Assembly: GCA_004026145.2 (NCBI GenBank)
Contig: CP034975.1
Span: 20,366,191 to 20,430,190 of the forward strand
DNA from: Takifugu bimaculatus
Taxonomy: Eukaryota > Chordata > Actinopteri > Tetraodontiformes > Tetraodontidae
DNA length: 64,000 nucleotides
Reading direction: 5' to 3'
The position numbers and the translations under genes were made by a program. Below, in pieces: positions 47,702 through 61,100 of the stretch (positions are counted from its first letter, which is position 1; each line of letters opens with the position of its first letter). Under the pieces are notes generated by a model that saw nothing but the letters and a program-made list of their open reading frames with translations, made no database searches and was not told the DNA's origin.

Positions 47702-50700
47702 ACGCTGATTTGATTTTCAGATCTTGGATCAATTTCTAAAGAGGAGAGATTTTTCAGGATTCTCTAAATCCATATAATATTTCAGCCATACGTCTGACAT
47801 CAGTGGGACTACAGCATTAAAAGTCAGTTGCACTAGTCCTCCACACACACTTTTATTTCACAACCAGGACATAAAGTCTTTAGCGCCCGACTCTCTCCTG
47901 CGAGAGCTCTCGCCGCGGATGTCTGACATCAATCTCGGTAGATCCTCCAGGCCTGGCGGAGGTTCAGCAGCTTCCTGTAAGCGCTGTTGTTTCACCACTC
48001 GACTAATCATCGCTGTCAAGCTGGAGTCACCGAATACCAGCCATTAACCTCTCTATTAAAGTTTCTTCCATCCTGTCCATCTCACTTTTTCCCTCATTCA
48101 CACGAGTCACGGCTTCGTAGCAACAAATCACTCTAATGTTGGAGGATCTGTATTGTTTGGAAAGAGTCATAAATCTGGATCTGGTGATGGAAAGCGTGTA
48201 TGAGGGTTTAATTGGGCTGCAGTCCGCTTCTGTGCTTCACTCCAGTGGAAGTTCTCATATTTAAAGTTCTGTCCGCAGAATTCGCCAGCCAAGCTAAATC
48301 TCCATAATGAAACGCAGTATCAGGAAAGTTACTGTCAACTTCATGATATTTTGAGGTGACCTGCATCAGCCTGGCGTGTGTGTGCACCGTTTCTCTGGGT
48401 GTGAGAGTTCGGGAGTGCACATATGAAGCTGTTTACCCACATGTGCAAGGGTGCACACCTCTTCGCCCTCTGATCTGCAAATGGAAGCGTTTACATTTTA
48501 TCGCCTGCTCACTTTGACGACATGGCAATTTCAGTGGTCTGAGAAAATGACTGACCAATTGCCGATAATTGTTGGGGATGGCAGCAGTGTGGGATGAGGG
48601 GTGAAAGGTTGCCCGTGACGATCTGCTAACCAGCTGTGGATGGGTCAAGAGGGATTAGGGTTGAGGGATGGTCAGTGCTGCGAGGAATGATAAAGAAAAC
48701 AAGATGTCCTGGTCGCTGCTGTCTCATTAAGGCTTGAGTCTTGAAATAACTAAGATAAGAAACATTCACTCTTCCAAAAAGAGATATAATTGGGGTTTTA
48801 GAGACTTTAAAGAGACAAAAAGACTATACTGAGAGCACGGTGTGTTTTTTTGTTGATGTTGGCCAATCTGTTTCCATGCTTGTGGATTCCAGCGGACATT
48901 TCTGGATCCGGGTAGACGTGTGGGGGGTCTGCTGCATGCTTGACTTGGATGCAGTGGCAGGTGTGGAATTGTAGGAAGCTTCATGTGCCACTTTGAGACG
49001 AAAATAAGCAGTTGGTCTTTTTTGGACACACGTTATATTAAGTTGTCGAGCACATCGTAACAGACAGGAACTTCCTGTGACAGCTGCATTGGGAATCCAG
49101 TCAACTGTGATTAAAGTTGAAGGAGGATGGAAAATAAAGGTCCAATCTTTGGTCGGACAACAGCTTTTACTTCCTTGACGTCAGTTCCCTGGGCCCACTG
49201 GGTTTGGAACGCCTATCTTATCTAATATTAATTTCACTTTTTTTTACTTTGGACAGCCATCCTACGTCACACAGCGGATGAGCCGGAGCTCATTTTTCAG
49301 ACCACCTGAGAAGCCTGTTTGTCTTGAGCAGTAAAACGGTGGAACATAATGAATGTTCAAGTCTTCAGTTGGTACCACCGGTTGTTCCTGATGAGGTTGG
49401 GGGACAAAAAAGAGACGACACGGCATTTATTTCAACATTTGATGGACAAAATAGATGTTGAAAGCTTCTGCGTTTGAACTCTGCTGCAAACCACTGAAAT
49501 AACCCAGAAACTATTGATTTCTAAATATACACACTTGAGGACAAAAATTCCCTAAATACATGATTACATGATTATAGCTTTTGAAAATGTTTCGGGGTCC
49601 ATGATTCAGTCTGTGGGACTATGCCACATTTGCTGGGTGGCAGTGGCGCAGACGGTCATATCACCCATATTGGTGCCTCTGCTAGTTAGATTTGGTTGGC
49701 ATCGGAAAACAAATCATGGAGACAAAGCCAGGGAAATGAAATAAAGGCAACAACCAAACCACCCTGCAAAAGAATGCCACATTTCTCTCTGCATTGCCAC
49801 TTTTGAGCAGCATGTTATTGCTGGACTAATCCACTCTGTAATCACTGTTTCCACCGATGTTCATAAAGAGATGAGCGGATTGTTTAATCTTCCATGACTT
49901 TCAGCAGACTGGAAGAACTATTTCAATAAGACAATGGATGCTGGCCGCACTGCCATTAACATTCCACGGGATTCCCACAGTAACATGTAATCCCTGATTA
50001 TCAAATTGAGACTGCTGTTTCATATAAACAGAAACAGTAAATTCCCTCAGTGTCGGCTCTGTCCACTTTCTCTCACAGGCCAAGACCACAGTGAGCTGCA
50101 CAGAGCCTCGTGCTTTGATTTGCCTCTGGTTAAAGGGTTTTATCGCCAACCATACACCATAGCACGGTCGCCTCTGCCGTTTTGTGACTCTGCAGTGGCT
50201 AAATACCCAGGTTCACGTAATCCCAGTGGACCCTCTCTGATTCGGCCAGCTCAGTGTGGTTAAGATGCTTAATTCCACATCATGTCTGGATGCTGTGGTA
50301 GGCTCTCGTCCCATCCCAGCTTGTGGGAAGTACAGTTTCCTCAATATGAAAGCACATTTTATACACCAGTATAAATCAAACAACAGATTAAAGAAAGTCA
50401 TTTGTCAGCAGATGTAGGAACACATGGTCTGTTTAATGTTACAGACCACAGTTGAGGTAATGTGAGGACGATTTGGCAGTATCTACTGGTGAACGTGCAG
50501 ATTGCAACATGGTCCTGGAGCGCAAATATCTGCATATTAGCATAGAAAATGTTTTTAGAAAATTGGGCTGACAAGCATTATTGATAAACACGTCATTTTT
50601 TTCCCCGGGTCTGTCTGCTATACATATACTTTTTCCTCAAATGTTTCTATTTCCTTTTGAAATTACTTTTTAGATTTTTAAACTCATCTACCATTGTGGT

Positions 50701-51304
50701 TACATTCATGTCAACTACCTTAATTATCAAATGTGACAATTCTCAACATATTCCCATTAAATATGCTGTTTTGTTGCCCACAGACTTGTTCAAGCAACTT
50801 TCACAAGGTACAGGACTGCATCGCAGCGCTTAGTTTAAACACATTACAGCATTTGCTCACAAATAACCTTTTGGTATTTTTCTTCTTCTTCTATGGTGGA
50901 AAAACAGCTGGAGAACCATTATATTCCTAAAACCATGTTTAACATCAAATCCCAGAGTTCAGACCAATGGCTGAGGTCATTTTTTCTCCATCACGTCATA
51001 TCTGTGGGACAAGTTGGGTCGGATTTTACCTTTTGCACCACATACATGCTCAACCATTCACGATTAGCCTGCTGACTCTTCATCCTGGCCACTGTGGAAA
51101 CCTCCAGACAGGGCCGAGGCAGTGCCTTGGCACTCACGCTGGAGTGTGGGTGCCTTGAGGACATTTGGCCCCCGTGGCTCCCAGGCTTTTAGAACTTTGT
51201 CAGGATCCAGCAAATGGACAAATTACCCCACCCTCCACCACTGAGACTGACACAAGCGGCCTATGTTTCTGGGACAGCAGAGTATAAGGGGGAATGGACA
51301 GAAA
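47702..51304. other. Non-coding, mostly unique sequence
   Basis: No gene or named repeat is supported. Frames are short and unrecognised. This interval ends at the TA target site of the pogo-like element. Confidence 0.45.
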
Positions 51305-51333
51305 TACCGTATTTTCACGACTATAAGGCGCAC
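51305..51333 (+). repeat. Left terminal inverted repeat with TA
   Basis: Begins TACCGTATTTTCACGACTAT and continues AAGGCGCAC. It pairs with 52052-52080 with a single mismatch (CTATAAGG against CCATAAGG). Confidence 0.92.
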
Positions 51334-51456
51334 CTAAAACACTGAGCCTTGTGTGTGGATTGAGTTCCAAAATCTGCTGCGCGCCTTTGGTGGCGCACTA
51401 CGGTAAACGCTCCGCCAATCGATTAGCGGCACACCTACACGTAAGGATCCCCTAAA

Positions 51457-51896
51457 ATGGCGCCGGTCAAGCGAGACGCGTATGAATGAGGCTTATTTTA
51501 AACTGCCATCGAATATGCGGCTGAAAAAAGGGACCAGCACGGTGGCGATACGCACAACGGGGCATGAGAAGTCGCCGTTCACCGTGGTTCTCCACTGCCA
51601 CGGAAACGGACAGAGCGCTGGATGACGGAAGGCGAACACTCCTTCAAAAAGGCTATGAGGCAGCGGCGGGCAAGTTATGCCACCATATGCGGGTGGATTG
51701 TAGACGCATGGGCTATGATACCGTCTTCATGTATTGTAAGCGCTTTCACAAAATCAACGCTGAACCGGAACCCATCGGTGAGTCAAATTCAGATGATTTA
51801 GAAGAGGAATCCGGGATGTTGGACATTGAAATAGTGCAGCTGTTTAATTCAGATGCAGAAGATGAAAACTTTGATGGTTTTGTGGCGGAAGAATGA
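51457..51896 (+). pseudogene. Remnant of a pogo-like transposase
   Basis: Three pieces are visible. The first (from ATG at 51457) reads MAPVKRDAYE, then two stops interrupt it before TAIEYAAE, the start of an N-terminal helix-turn-helix. The second, in another frame (51542 to about 51613), reads VAIRTTGHEKSPFTVVLHCH, part of the catalytic domain. The third (51613 to about 51725) reads ERWMTEGEHSF and ASYATICGWIVDAW, the C-terminal helical part. The last 110-codon frame (51564-51896) ends in the acidic tail NSDAEDENFDGFVAEE. DDE motif residues are missing. A shortened protein from the last frame is possible but unproven. Confidence 0.78.
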
Positions 51897-52051
51897 ATAT
51901 TTTGTTCAATAAATGTGTCGAAACTCACTGTTTTACTTCCGTTGTCATTTTTTACTGTATGTTTCAGCATGCTCCTAATAATACGGTGTGCCTTGTGTAG
52001 GTTTTAAATCCAGAAATAGCATCCAAAACTGAGACTGCGCCTTTTAATACA

Positions 52052-52080
52052 GTGCGCCTTATGGTCGTGAAAATACGGTA
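52052..52080 (-). repeat. Right terminal inverted repeat with TA
   Basis: Reads GTGCGCCTTATGGTCGTGAA and ends AATACGGTA. It is the complement of the left end with one difference. Confidence 0.92.
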
Positions 52081-55000
52081 CTCTGTTGCTACAAGTCATC
52101 CCACCAGACATTAATATATCTGATGTAGACCCTTGGTATTTATTTTGTCTTGTCTTGGTTTAAGTCTTTAGTCTTGGGTTGGTTAATCACATCCCAACTC
52201 ACCTTGCAAACAAATAAACCTTTAAATATTGTGACCACTTTCCTTTTTCTGCCAGCAAGTCACCGTTTCTGAGATACAACTCTAATTCAGTGAGGCTGGA
52301 AAAGGATTAGTTCATTACAGCTCCTGAATTACAGCATGATAAGTCCTAAGAAGGTAGCCTTTTGGGTGGGTTACGAGATACATCTAATGTTCATTAACTT
52401 CCAATTGTCTTAATCCTTGTTATGGAAATATTTAATTGGAGACCAAGAATGATGCCTCAGATGAATGTTGGTGTGACCAGTGCCAGTGGAGCATATTGAA
52501 GGGCATGGCAACAGCCTTGAAGGAAAGATTCTCATATTTTACTGATCCATTTTCCGCACAGTGGTTCACCTCCATTACTCACCACTCTCAAGTCAAAACC
52601 TATTTCCCCTTGAAGGAAAATTGGATAAGTCTAATTACTCACTCCCCAATTTTCTTGTTCTGTGTTTGGCATGTCAACAATCTGATTCAGTCTGCGCTGT
52701 GCAACCTTTATGCCCTAAACCCAAGGTTATACCTCGGCTTGGTTCTCATCTGTGGTGCAATTAAATTACCTCTCTACAGAGAAGTTGCATTATTCCATTT
52801 AAAAATGTCTTTGTCTGAAAAACAATATTCTGTTGAGCAAATATTTTGATAAAAGTAATGCCTTTCAAGCTGATCACTGAGAAGCTGGCCCTAAATCTGG
52901 CTCCAAATTACAAGGGCCAGGTGCCTAAAAGCTTTAACAGATTCAAAAGGAGGCAAAGTGGAAACATGTTGCATTGACAAATCTTTTGAATCAAAACATG
53001 AATTATTGAACTGTCAAACACCGAAATAACAACACATCACATTAAAAAGCCCTCCAGAGTTACACAAAAGCTCTCTCTCTATCAGAATAATGGAAACGTT
53101 ATTTTCCAAGTCTAATTGACAGCAAAACTCCAATCAAGAGTAAACATATCAAAGGGTTTCATACTAGTTGCTTTCATCTGTGCTAATTGTCCAAATCCAA
53201 GCTGAATGAGTCAGATAGGAGAATGCCAGGAGTAGATGTGAGCTGTGACCCGATCAGCTCTGATTATTGAGCTAAAATGAAAGCATCTCACATTAGGCGT
53301 GGTGTAACATGCAGCAAACTTTGACACAATAATTTAGTCATCGTACAATTTCTATACCCCATCATAAAAATAGGTGGCGACAGACTTCACACAGTTAAAA
53401 GCAACTTGTAACCAGAGTTAGCGTGTAGCATTGGAGCCTGTCGCTTTGATTCATTGCGACAGAATTTGCGTCCACAACGGGGGCGATTTGGATGGTCCGA
53501 GTAGAATCCTTGAAGACCTCCGCTTCTTCTCGGACAGTGGTGTTATTTATCCCTGCCTGCTCTTTCCCAGCCTCCCTGAGCCACAATAGCAGTCTGTTCT
53601 TTCATGTCTGGTCAGAGCAGAAACTTTAGACGGTTGCGTGGGTTGCATGCGTGTTGCATGGGTTGTTGTAGCGACAACGTGGGCGTCAGGGGCTACGTAA
53701 GCTGGTCGGCAGGTTTGCCAAACCAGAAGCAAGACAAATGACAATCCTCAAAACAATCATGCCTGTCAAGAAAATTCTTTTCAACATCTATCTAGAGGCA
53801 GGGTGGATTACCCTGCATGTTGCTCCTTAGGCTCTGCACGTCTGACACTTCATATTCTTTTGTGATATATTTAAAAGTTCCTTGTAGTAACCCTATATTA
53901 CTGCACAAAGGCCTAATAATTTGCATCAAGGGATTTCTGTCGAAACTGCCCCCTCTTGTCAAGAAAAGTTATTGTATATATGATGTGTGAACCACATCAA
54001 ACATCCCAGATGATTCCAGATTATGTGGACAGTTGGGATAAAATGATGATTATGCCTTTAAGAGTAACCCACTTCTGTTTTTCCATTATTCTCTCCTGAG
54101 GTAAGACTTACTGGTAGTCCTGTTTTGTTTTGCAGCTTTGTTTGGTTAGGTTTAGCACTTCCTATCCTATCTCAGGCACTTCTACGTTCATTGTCCTTGG
54201 GAAACTAGACCATTTTGAAGCTTTCGGCCTTTACATTTGGCATTGGTCTTTTTCCATTAGGTTTTTGCTCGGGCATTGCTTGTTATAGTTAAGGAGAAAA
54301 CCACTACCAGGCTTACACGAAAACCTGCCGTTTCTGCTACAAATGGATACTGAAAAACACATAGTGGAACGGCAAGCCGTTAAAGGAGGAGGGATAGGTT
54401 TAAAAATGAATTGAATTAATTTCTGTTGGCCTTTTATGAATCTAGAGTTGGTCCACTTCTACAATAATGCCTTTTTGGTAACACAACTAATAAATGTTCC
54501 AGCAGTGGATCTATGAGGCCTCCCCTGGATAGTCATCACAGAGGGATGCAGGGTGCTCCACAGCACAAGTGCTGCTCCAAACCTTTTTAACAAGAGAGGA
54601 TCCAATACGGAGGGGAGAGTTAGGCTAAGGTGGGGGGGACTAAGGTGGGGTTATCAAGTCTTAATGGAAATGTTTCAAAGCTTAGCATGAATTGAAATAG
54701 TCAGCTGCATATTTTATATTTAAATAAAGTCTGATTGTTGTAGCACACTCAACCATATCATATAGAGAACACATTTTGTATCATGGACTATAAAGACGTT
54801 AAGTTAATCAGACATGAAACTAAAATCCCGTGTTGTCTTGGGTGGGCGATGTATTCTCTTAAGCACTCTTAAGCACAGGAAAACCTGAGAGGAACCAGAG
54901 ACCACTGGTATTTGCTGTGTCATTGGAAAGATGAGAACAGGCTGATCCCATCTTCTTTATACCTCAGATTCATTTGTAAATTAAGTCTATGGTAAAACTA

Positions 55001-58000
55001 CTCATAAAAATGTCATAGTCGAGGGTAAGACTCGAGATAACGACTGGCTATAAAAAAAACCCCATTAGTTTTGCTTTAAAGAGGTACATTTTAACTAGGT
55101 TGTGGTCTGTCTGAATGCTGTTAAGCAGCCATGTGAGGAGCTAATACTCTGTCCATTTGTCTGTAAGGAGAACATGAGACTGATAAGTCTTAATGATATA
55201 ATTACTCTGTTCTTGGTGAACTGCTCTTCTTTTCTTTTGCCGACCACCCCATGTCATGATTAACAGCTACTTTCCATCAAAAATTGGGTGCCTGAGACAA
55301 ATGGAGTGGAGGCGGAAAAAATAAAAATCGCTTCTCAAAATAATCCCAGGGGGGCAATGTGCTCCTGACCTAGCAGTCTGTAGTACTGGTATGTTTTAGA
55401 CCTCACCGTTGGAGGGAAAAATGTTTTTCCCAGAAGTGAGACGTGCAGAGAGCTCCAATGGAACAGCTGCAAGAAGCATCAGCACTTGTTGTACTTCAAG
55501 TACCCCCGCAGTGCACAAACCCACTTTTATGACATATCCAATTCAAAATGTCTGCATAGTTCAGCTTCCTTTATTGTGCCATAATTGTGTGACTTCAACA
55601 TCTGCCACTGTGCTCCTCAAGCATCTGCTTTTGAGAACTCTGGCCTCTTCTGCCTTGCTGCGTTTTAACCGCATTTATCCACGTCAGTCACCCAGATATC
55701 CATCCTCATAACTCACATCAAGGTGGTGGTGGTGGTGGGGGGGCCATGTTGGGCACTGGAGTTTAAAAGACTGGAGTCTTTAAAACTGAGGAAGGAAGTT
55801 GGGTTTTTTTGGTTCTGCTTTAGTAGCGTCTCACCAAATCCAAACCTCCAAGAGCTCACATTGGTTATCAGATTACATCACACCTTGTAAACCTAGCAAG
55901 CTGTTGCCATCAAACTCTTACATGTGCACTACCTACACCTAATAATATGCAAGATGTTTGCCAGAAGAGTCTCTGGAATTGTTCATCTCTCATATCCGAT
56001 GATCAAACTGTGCTACGGCTTTTCAAGGCTGGAGAATATTGTTTTACCATTTTTCAACATTTACGCCTTTTATAGGTTTGTCTGCCTATTGCTGTTATGT
56101 TGTTTAGACACATCTAGGAGAGAGGAAAAGAAATAAGGAAAGATGATGCGGGCAGTTTAGTTTAAGCAATAAAAGCTGTTGATTTTGCAACCAGTAGCAT
56201 TTATTCATGTACCTCAGCAGAGAGCTATTTAAATTATTCACAGAAATGGACAACAAAGGCCTGAAACTCTGTATAATAAAAGGAATTTAGTTTCAGTTGG
56301 CATGATCCCAGAGTATGTGTGTATAAGCTGGAGAGAGTCCACATCAGAAAATACAGGTCAGAGGGAAACTTTTTGTTACGTTGTGTTTAAGTATGGTGCT
56401 AAAGAAGAACACAGCTAGCTTGACGTTAGTCTGAGTCTGGTTTTTCTTCACACTGAATGATTATTACAGGCAGATTATTCTCATAAAAACAACTGGCGTC
56501 AAGCAGCAGACCGGCAAATTGAACAACAGGAAGTTGGATAATCGTACTACACTCTTCATCTCAGACATAGTGTACTTATTGTGTAGATAACATGCACACT
56601 ATCGCTCGTGGTCATGGTGATTTTAACAGATGTTTTTGTTGTGGATACTGTGCCAGCATGGGGGTTGTCGAGCATGTGCACATGCATTATCTAATTTAAC
56701 CCTTATTAAGGCGTATACATGTCAGAGAAAGTTGATTTCCAACGCATTACGTGGTTGTGTTAGTCGGATATGGACGACTTTGATACTATGTGTCTTCACT
56801 TATCCAGGTATAGTTGGATTAAGGCAATAATTCATTTTTTCAAGTGTCACGTAAACGTACTGACTGAAATAGCATTTTCTCTTCATCCCTCTCCTAGATT
56901 TAGGTCTAATAGATTAATTATTTCAACTCCTCCACTGCCAATCTCTGAAGTACAACACATTTTATTATTTTTAACACCTGTGTGATACTCACCTGATAAC
57001 CAGAGCCACCACAGAGATACCAGTCCTGACAACTAACATCAGCACCGCCAGGTTAAAACTGTAGTTGGGATCTTATTCTACAAGAAAATCTGCTCTTGAA
57101 AATCCCGATGTCCACCTTAAAATAGCCGAGACCTTATGATTAAGAACATGTGGGAAAGAAAGTTTGACCCAGCATCTTGTTAAATATCTTGAATGACTAA
57201 TGCCTCTAGTTTCATTTACTGAAGTGTGTTTTGGTAGGACCTCAAGACAAGTCCTTGGGCATGAACACCAGAAACAACCGGAGCCGCAAAAGTGAAATGC
57301 CAAATCAGGATCCACGAAATGACATGGATGCGAGATTTTTACTGGCATACATGTAACAGAAATGTAATATGGTGACTGACTCCATAAGTCTGCTGAGGTG
57401 GACAGAGAACTGTGCAAATAAACTGACGTGCCAAGACCCCAGTATAGCAGTGAAGGCATGTGTAGTCTTTGGACAATCCTTGATAACAATCTGAAAGCAA
57501 TCCCCTCCTTCCATGTGCAAAATAACGTACCACAGCAGACGTTGCTTACCGGTGCATTTTATGAGCGGGTGGGGGTTGTCTTTTATTTCAGCATGAAATC
57601 AAATCTAGAGGCTCACGAGCACATCTGTCTCTGAATTATTGGGAAAATATTTTGAAATCAAACAGCTTTCACGTTGTCAAACATGGCCTCAGACGGGTGT
57701 CAGAGTGTGAAAGTTGATGGTGCTGACTGTACAGTAGCCATTCTGTTGCTTTAAATTGAGCTGGGTGTGTGTTTAGACTGACTTTGGGACTGATGTGCAT
57801 ATGCAGGAAGGTGTACCTCAGTGATAAGAGCATCTTAAAACAACAACAGTAGATAAACAGGCTGCAAAGATATAAAAAAAAATCTTTAGATCAGGGGATA
57901 CCTTTGTGTTGAGAGGATCACTTCGTGCGCAAAGCTAAGCTAAGAGCAAGGCTAGCTTGACGTTGCATGTCTGGGTGCAGTTGCCTGTGTAGAGTCTCAA

Positions 58001-58042
58001 TCATTCAGGGCAAAGTTATCCAGTATCGGGTAGTTTTTTGTG
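52081..58042. other. Non-coding, mostly unique sequence
   Basis: No gene is supported. The longest frames, 137 codons at 52436-52849 (+) and 138 codons at 57073-57489 (-), have no recognisable domain and no splice or start context. Neither region shows a repeat family I can name. Confidence 0.42.
55722..55742. repeat. (GGT)n followed by G run
   Basis: Five to six GGT units run into GGGGGGG, a short simple repeat. Confidence 0.8.
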
Positions 58043-58112
58043 TCAACTGGACTGTTTTTCTTCTCTTTTGAAGATGCTTCGCCTTCTATCCAGAAGGCTT
58101 CTTCAGTTCTGG
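58043..58112. repeat. Probable dispersed-repeat fragment
   Basis: The stretch CAACTGGACTGTTTTTCTTC, then TTTTGAAGATGCTTCGCCTT and CAGAAGGCTTCTTCAGTTCT contains a CCTTC-six bases-GAAGG hairpin. From memory, closely similar sequence is scattered widely in teleost genomes. I cannot name the family or see its ends, and there is no second copy in this window. Confidence 0.35.
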
Positions 58113-61100
58113 GTGCTGTTTTGTTTCTCAATGATGTCAGAAAAGTCAAGATTTAAGTAGGAACTGATACAGAGCAACAAGCTGCTTCCATTAGGCTATT
58201 CAATTCAAAAAAGTTGCTCTGATCAGATGATGCTCAGGCATGCTGAGTTTATGGTCTGGATTTGTGGTGAGAGAGGTTCAGAGACCCGGACAAAGAAAAC
58301 ACCATCTCATATCCATCTTCGGATACAGCGGTATTATTAGGCTGACACAGCTCCCGGAGCAGAGGTCGGTTTCCTCCTGCAGCCGTCCCGCTGGGAAGGA
58401 CAACACTTGGGTTTCACATTTGCATTGGAAACGCTTCACTTTGCTTTTTATTCACAGCGACCTTAAGGAAATTGTCAGATATACAGATCTGTCCTGCAGT
58501 AATTTGCATTTTTGTTTAATTTGCTTGTTCCTGAACCTTCTCTTGGAAATTATGGGATGCCATATTTTAGGACAGATAAAAAAGAAAGGAATAGCGTTCA
58601 ACAGGACAAAATGGATGAAGTCCCATCCATGTGAAACCTTGATAACTTAACTTCTATGTGTGAAAATAATTCATTAACAGACTGTTACACACTAATATTT
58701 GCCATTTAAACAGCAGGGAGGAGCATATGAATTCAGTATTTTCAACAAATAAACACACACTCATTCATGCACACACACGAACACGTACACGTACACACCC
58801 TCGACGCAAGTTCTCAGAACCAACATATTTGAATCAGACCTTGGATGCCGGAGTGCGTGTCAAATGGAGATTCAAGTAAACATCTCTTCCCACAAGTATT
58901 TACATAGTGCTGAGATTCACTGAAGGACACCTACACAGGTCGGCTGTTCCCTCTAATGATTGGCTCGGACACACCAAATATTTGTTCTTTGGGCTTTACC
59001 TACCACCACGCTCTTAAAATATGCAGTAATTGATACTCTAGCATGCTGAAGGAGGTGCAAAATATTATATAAAGGACTCTCAAATAAGCGTGCTGCGCGT
59101 TTTGAAATTTTTCTTACTGTTTTAAAATGCCACATATTGGCATGTCAATACATGTCAGTAATGAAGAGGTTGGCTACTTGCTGAACTTGCGCGCTTACTC
59201 TGACACTGTTGCCACCTTATGTTCACAATCAACATCCAGAAATGGTCAAATCTCCAATTCATCAGTCCACTTAATAACTCTGGAGAATAAAACCGTTCTG
59301 TGTTCTGTCAGCTTGTCATGATGCTAATAGTGCGTTCAACTTCAAGTTGGTCCAAATGGTTGAAGTTTTCAGTGTTTGTTGTGCAATAGAAGCATGTTTG
59401 GTAGTTCTGGGTAGCTGGATTGTGAATATTGCGAGTTCCCTGGAAGCTGCAAGGAAAAATTCCAGCTGGCTTTCAAGCTATTGGAACTCTGATGCAGACA
59501 AGCTCACAACTTAAACCCCCAAGGACTTTCTACACCCTTGAAACACAGTTTGTTTCAACATTAGATGCATTAATCTAAAATCTGTTTCTAATCCTAATTG
59601 ATTTATATGTGAAACAACAAAATGTGTTCATGTTCTGGTTTCCTTGGCTGCTCAGGCAAATTAGCTCAGAGCGATCCAGCAGCAACTCCAGAGAATCCGG
59701 GCTGCAGAGAACTGCTGGGTAACACCAAAAGCTGTCCATCATGGCTGGACTGAACACAGAAGTGGTCACTCCTGACGGCTCCACCGCCTGAGAGTTTCCA
59801 CTCGATTTGAGATAAAGAAAGGATCACAGGGGATGTTAGCGTGCCTAGTTGCTAATGGCAGGCAAAAATTGAAACAAAAACAGAGTTATCGGCACTCATA
59901 CTGCCATCCATCTTCCCTTCAATCCAGAGGTGAAAAGCAAACACGCCGGAACAAGACGAGCCACACACCGTCCAGCTCTGACACTGTCGGCCAAACACGC
60001 CAAACAGAGATAACAAGGTGCTTAAGAGGCTGAAGAGGGTTGAGAGTTCCCTGAGAGGCTCAAGTGTAAATAAATCTCCTCGTATAAAAATAGACTTGAG
60101 AGGAGCTCTAGTAGACTGAATTTTAAGGTGTAGTCAGTCATTTAAAAAGGGTATTTCAAAGCAAAATACAAACGTGTCGGCAGTTTAATACTAACAAATG
60201 AGTAAAAAGTAGTCCTCTGTGGTGTCATTTACATTGTGTTATGTGCTCTTATCCAGTTAGCTATCATGCTATTTGTCATTTAAAGTTTTATTACGTTCCC
60301 TACATTCAGCCATTACTTATGGAAAGGAATAACATTTATCTCTCCTACTCTTTACATCTAGTTTAAAAGGAAAAGAGGAAAACTGCATCTCTTTCGCGAC
60401 CAGACCTGCTGGGTGAATGATGGCCTCTGGAGAGAAAGAAGGTCATTCTGAATCCACAGTTGGCTGCCTCAGGTTGTGCAGGCCATCCACACTTTTCCTG
60501 CCACGGACAGATCCTCTCATCAAGAAACACGCCACTTTCTTAACGTACGCCCCCCCAGGATGAGGCCCCGGAGCAGCAGTCCTTATTGACGGCCATCATT
60601 TTTAATCACCATCTCTCAGCTGCTGGGTCGGTCGGGGAGCGGTGCAGCGAGTACAGAGTGTGTTTTCAGAGCTATAACCACCATTTCTTTCCATCGGTAA
60701 ACGTTCCATAGAAGAGGCTCAACATACTATTCAGTTTATTAGTCCATATTTAAACCTGAACCTGAAAATGTTACTAAAACACTAACATTTTCTTACGCTG
60801 GTGGAATTAAAAGAGCTTTCAAAAGCTTCCACTGTATCTTAAATGACACATTAATCTACACAAAAATAGTCGAAATAAGTCATGGTCCTTCTTAGTTTTC
60901 CACTTTTCTGCCATCAGTTAAAAAAAAAAAAGCCTTTCAGGGTTTATTCAGTCGTAAACTGATATCATCACTTTTTTTAACAGGTATTTCCCTCTGCCAT
61001 TGTTGCTGCTATATTTAGCAGCAGAACACGCGTGCCACTCATGGACGGCCATACAGGGCCTCTGTTCCAGCCAGCCCAGTCACAACAGGCCAGTGTACTG

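Larger units (their letters stand above)
51305..52080 (+). mobile_element. pogo-like (Tc1/mariner superfamily) element, internally deleted
   Basis: A 776-bp unit (including the TA duplications) is bounded by TA and by terminal inverted repeats that match at 27 of 28 positions, starting ACCGTATTTTCACGAC on each end. TA target duplication plus this type of end fits the pogo group. Inside are three separate pieces of one transposase in order but in different frames, followed by an AATAAA at 51910. Most of the DDE catalytic domain is deleted, so this copy could move only with outside help. Confidence 0.85.

Noticed and set aside
47304..47732. 142-codon frame with Met-Asp-Gly-Trp repeats
   Set aside because: Translation of the CCAT microsatellite.
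49630..49720. tRNA- or SINE-like promoter (GGTGGCAGTGGCGCAGACGG)
   Set aside because: The A-box resemblance is weak, no B-box (GGTTCGANNCC) follows, and no cloverleaf can be drawn.
52436..52849. 137-codon + frame
   Set aside because: Looks reasonable in composition but has no domain; a second overlapping + frame is similar in quality.
57073..57489. 138-codon - strand frame
   Set aside because: No recognisable domain and several shadow frames.
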